DNA of 64,000 bases, taken from the NCBI RefSeq assembly GCF_025837095.1, contig NZ_CP107551.1, positions 1,532,352 through 1,596,351 on the forward strand. Reading direction: 5' to 3'. The DNA is from Rhodococcus sp. Z13 (GTDB taxonomy: Bacteria > Actinomycetota > Actinomycetes > Mycobacteriales > Mycobacteriaceae). Below, one piece after another: positions 25,752-33,383 of the stretch (the stretch's first letter is position 1; each line of letters starts with the position of its first letter). Below the pieces are notes generated by a model. That model was not told where the DNA came from. It saw only the letters and a program-made list of their open reading frames with translations, and searched no databases. A program made the position numbers and the translations under genes.

Positions 25752-26684
25752 ATGGACACCCCCATCATCGAAGTCCGCGACGTCGTCAAGACCTTCGGGA
25801 CCACGAGAGCCCTCGACGGCTTCTCGATGACGGTCGAACGAGGCACCGTCGCAGGATTTCTCGGACCGAACGGAGCAGGGAAGTCGACGGCGATCCGGGT
25901 ACTGCTCGGAATGCTCCGCGCCGACTCCGGCACCGCCCGGGTCCTCGGCCGGGACCCGTGGACCGACGCCGTCGAGATCCACCGGCACATCGCCTACGTC
26001 CCCGGCGACACCAGCCTGTGGCCGACCCTGACCGGCGGAGAGATCATCGACGTGCTCACCCGCATCCGCGGCGGCGAGGTCCGCACGCAGCGCCGCGCCG
26101 AACTGCTCGAACGTTTCGAACTCGACCCGACGAAGAAGGCCCGGACCTACTCGAAGGGCAACCGGCAGAAGGTGGCTCTGGTCACCGCGCTCGCTTCGGA
26201 CGCCGAACTGTACCTGCTCGACGAACCGACCTCGGGCCTCGATCCGCTCATGGAGGCGGTGTTCACCGACGAGGTGCGCAGGCTCCGGGACGGCGGCGCC
26301 ACCGTGCTGCTGTCCAGCCACATCCTCGCCGAGGTCGAGAAGCTCTGCGACACCGTCATGATCATCCGTGCCGGGCGGGACGTCGAGACCGGCACTCTCG
26401 CCCAGCTGCGGCACCTGACGCGCTCGTCGGTGCGGGCCACCACCACCGAGCCCGCCGCACGGCTGGCGGCACTGGGCGGCGTGCACGACCTCACCCACGA
26501 CGACGGCCGGGTCGCCTTCGACGTCGACAACTCCGCACTCGCCCCGGTGCTGCAGGAACTCGCCGCGCTCGGCGTCGACAACCTCACCATCACACCCCCG
26601 TCGCTGGAGGAGCTGTTCATGCGGCACTACGGCGACACCTTCGACGCCGGCGACGGGGTCGCGAAGGAAGTGCCCGCGCGATGA
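25752..26684 (+). CDS. ABC transporter ATP-binding protein, drug-exporter type (310 aa)
   Basis: ATPase subunit of an exporter. Walker A is GPNGAGKST (about residues 38-46), the signature is atypical (YSKGNRQKVALVTAL, in place of LSGGQ), Walker B is LYLLDEPTSGLDP, and the switch His lies in SSHILAEVE. The YSKGN(R/M)QK signature is usual for DrrA/polyketide-exporter ATPases. C-terminal 90 residues form the regulatory extension. ATG follows GGAGG at good spacing. Its stop overlaps the permease ATG by four bases. Confidence 0.92.
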   Translation: MDTPIIEVRDVVKTFGTTRALDGFSMTVERGTVAGFLGPNGAGKSTAIRVLLGMLRADSGTARVLGRDPWTDAVEIHRHIAYVPGDTSLWPTLTGGEIIDVLTRIRGGEVRTQRRAELLERFELDPTKKARTYSKGNRQKVALVTALASDAELYLLDEPTSGLDPLMEAVFTDEVRRLRDGGATVLLSSHILAEVEKLCDTVMIIRAGRDVETGTLAQLRHLTRSSVRATTTEPAARLAALGGVHDLTHDDGRVAFDVDNSALAPVLQELAALGVDNLTITPPSLEELFMRHYGDTFDAGDGVAKEVPAR

Positions 26685-28333
26685 CCACCACCACACCGAC
26701 CCCGGTTCCCGCACCGGCTCGGACCCCCACGACCTCCGCCGCACCGTTCACCGGCCTCGGTGCCCTGCTGCGGCTGTACCTGCGACTGGACCGCGTGCGC
26801 ATCGCCGTCTGGACGCTCGCCCTGGCCCTCACGGTCTGGGCGACCGTCCTCAGCCTGGCCGCGGTCTACCCCGACGCGTCCGCCCGGCAGGCCCGGGCCG
26901 CCCTGCTCGAGAACCCGGCGGCCGTCCTCATGACGGGACCGGCCTACGGGACCGACGACTACACGCTCGGTGCGATGACCGCCAACGAACTGAGCCTGAC
27001 CGTTTTCGTCGCGACCGCGATCATGAGCATCCTGCTCGTCGTAAGGCACACCCGGGCCCAGGAGGAGGCGGGCCGCCTCGAACTCCTGCGGGCGCTGCCC
27101 GTCGGGACCTATGCACCACCGGCGGCCGCCCTGCTGCTGGTGTCGGTCGCGAACCTCATGGTGGGAGCGGGCATCACCGTCGCCCTCGTCGCCGGGGAAC
27201 TCGCCGTCGTCGGGTCGGTCGCCTTCGGAGTGGCCTCCGCCGTCACCGGGGTGCTCTTCGGTGCGGTCGCCGCGGTGACCGCCCAGTTCGGTGAACACTC
27301 CCGCTCCGCCACCGGCACCGCCCTCGCGGTGCTCGCCGCGGCCTTCTTCGTCCGGGGCGCCGGCGACACCATCGAGCCCACCGGCTCGTGGCTGTCGTGG
27401 TTCTCGCCGATCGCGTGGGCCCAGCAGACCCGGCTCTACGTCGACGAGCGATGGTGGCCGTTGCTGCTGTCCGTGGCGACGACGATCGTGCTGCTCACCG
27501 TCGCCGTGGTGCTCTCCCGCCGTCGCGATCTCGGAGCCGGGCTGCGGGCACCGAAACCCGGACCCGCCGAAGCGGATTCCGCCCTGCTCTCTCCGGTCGG
27601 CCTGATCCGCCGCCTGCTGCGCGGAGCGTTCGTCGGCTGGCTGGTGGGGCTGGTGCTGTTCGGTGTCGCGATGGGTGCCCTCGCCAGTTCCGTCGAGGAC
27701 CTCATCGACGAGATGCCGCAGGTGCTCGACATGGTGGGGGTGGACCCCGACGCCCTCACCGCTTCCTTCGCCGGGATGATGCTGATGTTCCTCGCTCTCG
27801 GTGCCACCGCCTTCGGGGTGTCCGCGGTGGTGCGGATGCGCAGCGAGGAGGAGGGCGGACGATCCGGTCTCGTGATCGTCACCGGCACGAGGCGCAGCGC
27901 GTGGCTGTCCGCAGCCCTCGGCGTGATCGTCGTCCAGGTGGTCGTGGCACTGCTCGTCTCCGGGGCCGCGACCGGGCTGGGAGTCGCCCTCGCGGTGGGC
28001 GACGGGGGATGGGTGCCGCGGATGATCGCGGCGTCCCTGGCCTACGCCCCGGCGGCGATCCTTGTGGTCGCCGCGGCGTTCGCGCTGCTGGGCTGCGTGC
28101 CGCGCGCGACCGGGCTGGTGTGGGTGCTGGTGGTGTGGACGGTGTTCGTCGCGTGGCTCGGCGAGATGCTCGACCTGCCCGACGAACTCGTCGCCCTCTC
28201 ACCGTTCTCGCACGTGCCGCTGGTACCCGCGGAACCCGTCACGGCACTGCCGCTCGTCGTCCAGGCGTCCGCGGCGGTGGTGCTCGTCGCAGCGGCGGTC
28301 GTCGGTTTCCGCCGCCGCGACGTGCCGGTGTGA
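26681..28333 (+). CDS. ABC exporter permease, tetronasin/polyketide-antibiotic type (550 aa)
   Basis: Integral membrane partner of the upstream ATPase. A Pro/Thr-rich N-terminus of about 30 residues precedes about twelve hydrophobic segments arranged as two similar halves, each starting with an amphipathic helix (LGALLRLYLRLDRVRIAVW and PVGLIRRLLRGAFVGWLVG). This duplicated architecture is known from putative exporters of polyketide antibiotics. It probably extrudes a hydrophobic compound sensed by the TetR protein; the substrate is unknown. Confidence 0.88.
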   Translation: MTTTTPTPVPAPARTPTTSAAPFTGLGALLRLYLRLDRVRIAVWTLALALTVWATVLSLAAVYPDASARQARAALLENPAAVLMTGPAYGTDDYTLGAMTANELSLTVFVATAIMSILLVVRHTRAQEEAGRLELLRALPVGTYAPPAAALLLVSVANLMVGAGITVALVAGELAVVGSVAFGVASAVTGVLFGAVAAVTAQFGEHSRSATGTALAVLAAAFFVRGAGDTIEPTGSWLSWFSPIAWAQQTRLYVDERWWPLLLSVATTIVLLTVAVVLSRRRDLGAGLRAPKPGPAEADSALLSPVGLIRRLLRGAFVGWLVGLVLFGVAMGALASSVEDLIDEMPQVLDMVGVDPDALTASFAGMMLMFLALGATAFGVSAVVRMRSEEEGGRSGLVIVTGTRRSAWLSAALGVIVVQVVVALLVSGAATGLGVALAVGDGGWVPRMIAASLAYAPAAILVVAAAFALLGCVPRATGLVWVLVVWTVFVAWLGEMLDLPDELVALSPFSHVPLVPAEPVTALPLVVQASAAVVLVAAAVVGFRRRDVPV

Positions 28334-28337
28334 GCGA

Positions 28338-28628
28338 TCAGTTGCGGTACTCGGGATGCTCGGCGACGAACTTCTCCACGTACGAGCAGGACGCGCCGAT
28401 CTTCAGTCCCTGCTTCTTCGTCTCGTCGAGGGCGTGCTTCACCACGACACCGGCGAGGCCCCGGCCACGGAACTGCGGGTCGGTGACGGTGTGGTCGAAA
28501 TCCCGCAGGTCCCCGTGCTGCGTGTAGTCGGCGTAGGCCGCGAGGTCGTCGCCGAGGTACAGCGCGAACCGGGAGTTGTCGGCCTCGTGCTCGATCCGGG
28601 GTTCGGTGGCGTCGTTGTTCTGCGTCAT
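28338..28628 (-). CDS. Small GNAT-like N-acetyltransferase (96 aa)
   Basis: Compact GNAT of the YjdJ/Acetyltransf_CG type. FALYLGDDLAAYADY (N-terminal strands), FDHTVTDPQFRGRGLAGVVVKHALD (acetyl-CoA-binding loop RGRGLA) and a C-terminal CSYVEKFVAEHPEYRN, which is characteristic of the family. Substrate unknown. Last gene of the minus-strand operon; its ATG overlaps the peptidase E stop (ATGA). It ends five bases from the convergent ABC permease gene. Confidence 0.9.
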   Translation of the reverse strand: MTQNNDATEPRIEHEADNSRFALYLGDDLAAYADYTQHGDLRDFDHTVTDPQFRGRGLAGVVVKHALDETKKQGLKIGASCSYVEKFVAEHPEYRN

Positions 28629-29281
28629 GGATTCACCGTACTCGGGGCGTCCACGCCGGGAGGGGTGTCGACGACCAGCGCGTCGTCGTCGGTCAACGCC
28701 ACATGGGCGATGCCGCGCTCGCGCAGGTACCGCAGGGTCCGCTGCACACCGTCGTCGGCGAGCAGGGAGTCACCGGTGTGCGGCACGATCGCGTGGTCGA
28801 CCCAGCCGAGCCCGTCCCACACCACCGGGCCACCGCAGACGGTCGTGACCTCACCGGGATCGTCGGAGAACTCGAGGCCGCACAACGACGGGGTCGCCAC
28901 GCACGCCCCGGCGCTGTACCCGCCGTAGACGATCCGGTTGCTGCGGACCAGATCGGTGAGCACCGCGTCGCCACCACTGCGGGCCAGCCGGGCCCGCAGG
29001 ACGAAGGTGTTGCCGCCCCGCACCCACACCGCCGGGAACTCCGCCAGCCGTGCGCGGAGCGAACCCGGGTCACCGGGATGGTCGCGCAGGTCGACCTCCT
29101 CGGGGGCGAAGCCCAGCGAGCGCAGCGCCACCGTCTCGCTGGTGACCGCACCCGCCCGCGCCGCGGCCGGCCACGCGTCGGCGGCGTTGGCGATCACGGC
29201 GATGCGCCCCGGCGTCCCCGTCAGGTGGACGAAGACGCGCGGGTCGGTGCCGAACCGGTAGGAGGACAGGAACAGCCGCAC
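28625..29281 (-). CDS. Peptidase E-like protein, S51 family (218 aa)
   Basis: Class-I glutamine-amidotransferase-fold serine peptidase that in E. coli cleaves Asp-X dipeptides. The nucleophile elbow is YGGYSAGACV, preceded by the WVRGGNTFVLRARL motif, with His in DHAIVPHTGDS. GTG at 29281 begins VRLFLSSYRFG, four bases after the MDMPI stop; the upstream extension in this frame overlaps that gene and is rejected. Length fits the family. Whether it is a true aspartyl dipeptidase or a cyanophycinase-like relative is open. Confidence 0.87.
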   Translation of the reverse strand: MRLFLSSYRFGTDPRVFVHLTGTPGRIAVIANAADAWPAAARAGAVTSETVALRSLGFAPEEVDLRDHPGDPGSLRARLAEFPAVWVRGGNTFVLRARLARSGGDAVLTDLVRSNRIVYGGYSAGACVATPSLCGLEFSDDPGEVTTVCGGPVVWDGLGWVDHAIVPHTGDSLLADDGVQRTLRYLRERGIAHVALTDDDALVVDTPPGVDAPSTVNP

Positions 29282-29285
29282 AGGA

Positions 29286-30125
29286 TCAGATGGTGAAGGC
29301 GAGGTTGTCCACGATGCGGCGCGCGACCTCGACGTCTCCACCGAGGGAGATCTCGTCGATCCGGTCCGCGGCGTGCACCCGCCCACCGGCGAGCCGCACG
29401 AACAGGCCCGAGTCCATCGCGAGCGTCGAGGTCGCCGGTCCCGACAGCTCCGGCACCACGGCGGCACGGCCCTGCACCTCGACGTGCAGGGTGCGGGCGA
29501 GGGGACCGGACAGCTCGATCGTGATGCGCGATCCCTCCGGGGCCTTGCCGCGCTTGCCCACGATGAACGGAACCGCGCCGAAGATTTCGGTGACCGCCAG
29601 TTCGGCGCGGGGTCCGCCCTCGGTGGCGGTGCGGCCGAGCGCGTCGGCGATGTCGAGTTCGTGGAACCAGCAGTCGAACACCCGGATCCGCATGAACCGG
29701 CCGTAGGGGGCCGGGCCGACCGGCGTGTTCGACTGCGCGTCGAAGTCCTCCTGGCCCATCGCGTCCAGCTCGTCGGTGCGGCGCGCCACGATCTCGCGGA
29801 ACCGTGCGAGCACCTCCGGGCCGGGGACGGGCCGCAGCGACTCGACCCACAGCTCGTTGAACGCGGCGATGTCGTTGCGCACGTGGGGGAGTGCGCGCAC
29901 GTCCCGCTCCACCCGGGGTGCGGCGATGCCCGCGAGCATCGACTCGGTGCCGACGAGATGCGCGACGACGTCCTTGACCGTCCAGCCCGGCAGCGCGGTC
30001 GGGGTCTCCCACTCGTCGTCGCGGACGCCGGCGAGCTGGTCGTCGAGGGCGGAGAACTGCTCGAGCAGGATGGGGCGGATGACGTCGACGGGGAACTCGA
30101 CGGTGGCGCCGGTGGGCTGGGTCAC
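29286..30125 (-). CDS. Mycothiol-dependent maleylpyruvate-isomerase (DinB-fold) family protein (279 aa)
   Basis: MDMPI N-terminal domain: four-helix DinB-like bundle with PGWTVKDVVAHLVGTE and VFDCWFHELDIADALG, whose His and Glu residues form the metal site (His in AHL, His-Glu in the FHELD segment). The C-terminal domain (about 185-279) is the SCP2-like part. Members use mycothiol as cofactor; most have no assigned substrate. ATG at 30125 overlaps the HIT stop by four bases. Part of the sirtuin operon. Confidence 0.87.
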   Translation of the reverse strand: MTQPTGATVEFPVDVIRPILLEQFSALDDQLAGVRDDEWETPTALPGWTVKDVVAHLVGTESMLAGIAAPRVERDVRALPHVRNDIAAFNELWVESLRPVPGPEVLARFREIVARRTDELDAMGQEDFDAQSNTPVGPAPYGRFMRIRVFDCWFHELDIADALGRTATEGGPRAELAVTEIFGAVPFIVGKRGKAPEGSRITIELSGPLARTLHVEVQGRAAVVPELSGPATSTLAMDSGLFVRLAGGRVHAADRIDEISLGGDVEVARRIVDNLAFTI

Positions 30126-30562
30126 GAATGCTCCTCTGCGGTCAGGCGGTCGAGCCCGTCGCGGATCAGTGCGGCGGTGCTCTCGGGGTCGTGCGACTGT
30201 CGACGGAGCAGACCCACTCCGAGCCGGAGCCGGTCCCCGCTCCAGCGGGGCACCACGTGCAGGTGGGCGTGGAAGACGGTCTGGAAGGCGGCGCGCCCGT
30301 CGTTGAGGACGAGATTGGTTCCGTCCGTCGACAGTTCCGAGCGGGCGAGGGCCCGCGCGATCCGCTGCCCGGCGCGGAACATCGCCGCACCGGCCGCGGG
30401 ATCGAGATCCTCGAGGCGCGCCGCGTGGGTGCGGGGCACGACGAGGGTGTGCCCGCGTGCGACGGGCCGGATGTCCAGGAACGCCACGACGTCGTCGTCC
30501 TCGAGGACACGGACCGCCGGAGCGGTGCCGTCGACTATGGCGCAGAACACACAGGAACTCAC
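30122..30562 (-). CDS. HIT-family nucleotide hydrolase/transferase (146 aa)
   Basis: Histidine-triad protein: HAHLHVVPR at about residues 97-105, zinc-type Cys4-x2-Cys7 at the N-terminus (CVFCAI), and FLDIRPVARGHTLVVPRTH. It acts on nucleotide phosphoramidates, AMP- or ADP-linked compounds. ATG at 30562, 42 bases after the sirtuin stop. Being in an operon with an NAD-dependent deacylase suggests handling of adenylated or ADP-ribosylated by-products, which is inference. Confidence 0.9.
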   Translation of the reverse strand: MSSCVFCAIVDGTAPAVRVLEDDDVVAFLDIRPVARGHTLVVPRTHAARLEDLDPAAGAAMFRAGQRIARALARSELSTDGTNLVLNDGRAAFQTVFHAHLHVVPRWSGDRLRLGVGLLRRQSHDPESTAALIRDGLDRLTAEEHS

Positions 30563-30604
30563 GCCGTCACCCTAACGCTGTCACGGCGGACCGGCGTGGT
30601 GCGG

Positions 30605-31351
30605 CTATCCGCGGAGCGCCTCGACGAGTTGCGGCAGCCCGGTCGCGGCGGTGGTGCGCCACACCTCGTCCACCCGGTCGCTCAGATCGGTCTCGTCCGG
30701 GTTGATCTCCACGACCGGAACCCCGTGATCGCGCGCGAGGGACGGCAGCCCCGCCGCCGGGTACACGACCCCGGAGGTGCCGATCACGAGCAGCAGGTCG
30801 GCGTCGCGCAGCGCCTCGGTGGTCGCCTCCCAGGGTTCCCGGGGCAGCATCTCCCCGAACCACACCACCCCGGGGCGCCCGGCGCCGCCACAGGCGGGAC
30901 AGACGGGCGGCTCCAGTCGTGCCACGGGTTCGGACGGCGGGTCGGGCAGCTCCACCGGCTGCGCGCAGCGGTCGCACCGCGGGGAGAACAGACTGCCGTG
31001 CAGATGGGCCAGCACTGCGCTGCCGGCGCGCTCGTGCAGATCGTCGACGTTCTGGGTGGAGATGCGCACCTCGGTGGAGCGCGCCCACTCGGCCAGCGCG
31101 CGATGGCCCGCGTTGGGCTCCACGCGGCGCACCAGCGCGACCCGCCACTGGTACCACGCCCACACGGTCGCCGGATCGGCCTGCCACGCCTCGGGTGTCG
31201 CGAGGGCGGCAGGGTCGAAGTTCTCCCACAGACCGGTCTGCGCGTCGCGGAAGGTGGGTACTCCGCTCTCCGCGGACATCCCGGCACCGGTGAGGACCGT
31301 GACCCGGCGGGCCGGGCGGGCGAGATCGAGGATCGGGGCAGGCACGTTCAC
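30605..31351 (-). CDS. cobB: NAD-dependent deacylase, sirtuin class III (SIRT5-like, 248 aa)
   Basis: Removes acyl groups from lysine using NAD, giving nicotinamide and O-acyl-ADP-ribose. Motifs: NAD loop TGAGMSAESGVPTFR, STQNVDDLHERAG, catalytic His118 in HLHGSLF, and four zinc Cys (126, 129, 151, 154). Tyr67 and Arg70 in WYQWR form the Tyr-x-x-Arg pair that in SIRT5 and E. coli CobB favours succinyl/malonyl-lysine. GTG at 31351, nine bases after the zinc-ribbon stop. Substrates cannot be read from sequence. Confidence 0.93.
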   Translation of the reverse strand: MNVPAPILDLARPARRVTVLTGAGMSAESGVPTFRDAQTGLWENFDPAALATPEAWQADPATVWAWYQWRVALVRRVEPNAGHRALAEWARSTEVRISTQNVDDLHERAGSAVLAHLHGSLFSPRCDRCAQPVELPDPPSEPVARLEPPVCPACGGAGRPGVVWFGEMLPREPWEATTEALRDADLLLVIGTSGVVYPAAGLPSLARDHGVPVVEINPDETDLSDRVDEVWRTTAATGLPQLVEALRG

Positions 31352-31360
31352 GGTCCCACG

Positions 31361-31549
31361 CTAACCGGCGGAACCGGATGGCGGCTCCGCCGCGGAGCCG
31401 TCACCCGGTTCCACCGTCGTGCTCCCGCATCGCGGGCAGGGCTCGTCGGGGGACTCGCGGAACGCACCGCAGTCGGGGCACACGAGATGCAGCCAGCAGA
31501 CGGGGTCCCCGCCGAGATCTCCGGTACCCGGATCGGGTCGATCGGTCAC
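31361..31549 (-). CDS. Small zinc-ribbon protein (62 aa), first gene of the sirtuin operon
   Basis: CPDCGAF at about residues 24-30 and CPRCG at about 38-42 form a four-Cys zinc ribbon, flanked by an acidic, Pro-rich N-terminus and a disordered tail. GTG at 31549 gives a compact protein; a frame from 31591 adds 14 residues. It directly precedes the sirtuin gene. The ribbon resembles rubredoxin/ribosomal-type knuckles; the role is unknown. Confidence 0.6.
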   Translation of the reverse strand: MTDRPDPGTGDLGGDPVCWLHLVCPDCGAFRESPDEPCPRCGSTTVEPGDGSAAEPPSGSAG

Positions 31550-31564
31550 GTTCCGCTCACTTTC

Positions 31565-31620
31565 CTGAATCGATCTTCTGAATCGATTCACCTGTCCTGG
31601 TCACCGACTTCGGTGAATCG
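31565..31620. promoter_or_regulatory. Direct and inverted repeats upstream of the sirtuin operon
   Basis: CTGAATCGAT occurs twice with a 13-base period, and CGATTCACC/GGTGAATCG is an inverted repeat with a 19-base spacer. All lie within about 70 bases upstream of the zinc-ribbon start, a likely regulator-binding cluster. Confidence 0.45.
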
Positions 31621-31718
31621 CTTTGTCTTCGGACCATTTTCGCTCTCCAGGGGGCCTGTGGAGCCGTTTCGGGGCGTACCTTGCCGGCTTCCCTCACAGG
31701 TGGAAAATCGAAACTGTG

Positions 31719-31734
31719 AGTGAGGTGCCTCACA
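31719..31734. promoter_or_regulatory. Candidate CRP/GlxR binding site upstream of pntAa
   Basis: AGTGAGGTGCCTCACA differs from TGTGA-n6-TCACA by one base and contains the perfect palindrome GTGAGGTGCCTCAC (31720-31733). It is about 190 bases upstream of pntAa. Confidence 0.45.
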
Positions 31735-31925
31735 ACTTTCGCCGTTCTTTCAGTTCGGGAACGATTCAGATGATTCGGACGGGTTGCATGCACTCCCGGT
31801 GAGGCGGTAGGCCTGCATAAGCCTCAACAGCGAACTAGGGGCCGACACATGGCCCGCAATCACGCACTATTCCGCCGCCGACCGTGGCGCGACGCGCACT
31901 TTTCATCGACGCAGGAGTCAACAGA

Positions 31926-33053
31926 TTGAGTACCGAAGGATCGAACACGGGGAGCGGAGCGCACCGCCGTCCGACCGTCGGCGTCGTTCGCGAGACGAAC
32001 GACGGGGAACGGCGAGTCGCGCTCGTACCGAAGATCGTGCCCTCGCTGATCGGCAAGGGTCTCGACGTCGTCGTCGAGTCCGGCGCCGGCCAGGAGGCCC
32101 TCATCCCCGACGCCGCATACAAGGAGGCCGGAGCCACCATCGGTGACGCCTGGTCGGCGGACATCGTGGTCAAGGTGGCCCCGCCGAGCGACACCGAGGT
32201 CGCCCGGCTGCGCTCGGGCCAGCGGCTGATCGGCTTCCTCGCCCCGCGCAACGCGCAGAACCAGATCGGCGCGCTGACGCAGGCCGGTGTCGAGGCGTAC
32301 GCCGTCGAGGCCATCCCGCGCATCTCCCGCGCCCAGGTCATGGACGCACTGTCCTCGCAGGCCAACGTGGCCGGCTACAAGTCCGTGCTGGTCGCGGCGA
32401 GCGAGGCCACCCGCTTCTTCCCGATGCTGACCACCGCCGCCGGCACCGTGAAGCCGGCGACCGTGCTGGTCCTCGGCGTGGGTGTCGCGGGTCTGCAGGC
32501 CCTGGCCACGGCGAAGCGCCTCGGCGCCCGCACCACCGGTTACGACGTGCGTCCCGAGGTCGCCGACCAGGTGCGCTCCGTCGGCGCGCAGTGGCTCGAC
32601 CTGGGCATCGACGCCGCCGGTGAGGGTGGCTACGCCCGCGAGCTCACCGAGGCCGAGCGGGCGCAGCAGCAGCAGGCGCTCGAGGATGCCATCAAGAACT
32701 TCGACGTCGTCATCACCACCGCGCTCGTGCCGGGCCGCCCCGCGCCGCGCCTGGTGACCGCCGCCGCCGTCGAGGGAATGAAGCCGGGATCGGTCATCGT
32801 CGACCTCGCCGGCGAGACCGGTGGCAACTGCGAACTCACCGAGCCGGGGCAGACCGTCGTCAAGCACGACGTCACCATCTGCTCGCCGCTCAACCTGCCC
32901 GCGACGATGCCGGAGCACGCCTCCGAGCTCTACTCGAAGAACGTGTACGCGCTGATCGAGCTGCTTCTCGACGAGTCCGGTGCCCTCGCCCCGGACTTCT
33001 CGGACGAGATCCTCGCGGCTGCCTGCGTGACGCGCTCGAAGGAGAACTCCTAG
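31926..33053 (+). CDS. pntAa: NAD(P) transhydrogenase alpha subunit, part 1 (375 aa)
   Basis: The NAD(H)-binding dI component of proton-translocating transhydrogenase, which reduces NADP+ with NADH at the expense of proton-motive force. TVGVVRETNDGERRVALVPK at the N-terminus, the SQANVAGYKSVLVAA motif and the Rossmann fingerprint VLVLGVGVAGLQALATAKRLGA are diagnostic. A TTG at 31926 with AGGAG about eight bases upstream is the likely start; a GTG at 31884 would add 14 residues without a ribosome site. The split alpha subunit is usual in actinobacteria. The pntAb ATG follows directly. Confidence 0.93.
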   Translation: MSTEGSNTGSGAHRRPTVGVVRETNDGERRVALVPKIVPSLIGKGLDVVVESGAGQEALIPDAAYKEAGATIGDAWSADIVVKVAPPSDTEVARLRSGQRLIGFLAPRNAQNQIGALTQAGVEAYAVEAIPRISRAQVMDALSSQANVAGYKSVLVAASEATRFFPMLTTAAGTVKPATVLVLGVGVAGLQALATAKRLGARTTGYDVRPEVADQVRSVGAQWLDLGIDAAGEGGYARELTEAERAQQQQALEDAIKNFDVVITTALVPGRPAPRLVTAAAVEGMKPGSVIVDLAGETGGNCELTEPGQTVVKHDVTICSPLNLPATMPEHASELYSKNVYALIELLLDESGALAPDFSDEILAAACVTRSKENS

Positions 33054-33383
33054 ATGTACAACGAACTGCTCGCGAACATCGCGATTCTGGTCCTGGCCGG
33101 ATTCGTCGGGTTCGCCGTCATCTCCAAGGTCCCCAACACGCTGCACACGCCGCTGATGTCGGGTACCAACGCCATCCACGGCATCGTCGTCCTCGGTGCT
33201 CTCGTCGTGCTCGGCCACCTGCCCGCCGACGCCAGCTGGGGCATCAAGATCATCCTGTTCGTCGCCCTGGTGTTCGGCACCCTGAACGTCGTCGGCGGCT
33301 TCGTCGTCACCGACCGCATGCTCGGGATGTTCAAGCAGCGCAAGGACGCTCCGGCCGCGCAGAAGAAGGGGGCGGACGCCTGA
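33054..33383 (+). CDS. pntAb: NAD(P) transhydrogenase alpha subunit, part 2 (109 aa)
   Basis: Small membrane subunit, with three hydrophobic helices (about residues 6-26, 45-62 and 68-90), including the family sequence LHTPLMSGTNAIHGIVVLGAL. It forms part of the proton channel with PntB. Its ATG immediately follows the pntAa stop and its stop overlaps the pntB ATG by one base. Confidence 0.95.
   Translation: MYNELLANIAILVLAGFVGFAVISKVPNTLHTPLMSGTNAIHGIVVLGALVVLGHLPADASWGIKIILFVALVFGTLNVVGGFVVTDRMLGMFKQRKDAPAAQKKGADA

Larger units (their letters stand above)
31550..31925. other. Regulatory intergenic region between the sirtuin operon and pntAa
   Basis: This 376-bp divergent gap is rich in sequence symmetry. 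Two direct repeats of CTGAATCGAT lie at 31565-31574 and 31578-31587; CGATTCACC (31584-31592) and GGTGAATCG (31612-31620) form an inverted pair. Further on, AGTGA-n6-TCACA at 31719-31734 resembles a CRP/GlxR site. The A/T content is higher than in neighbouring genes. No small gene is evident. Confidence 0.55.
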
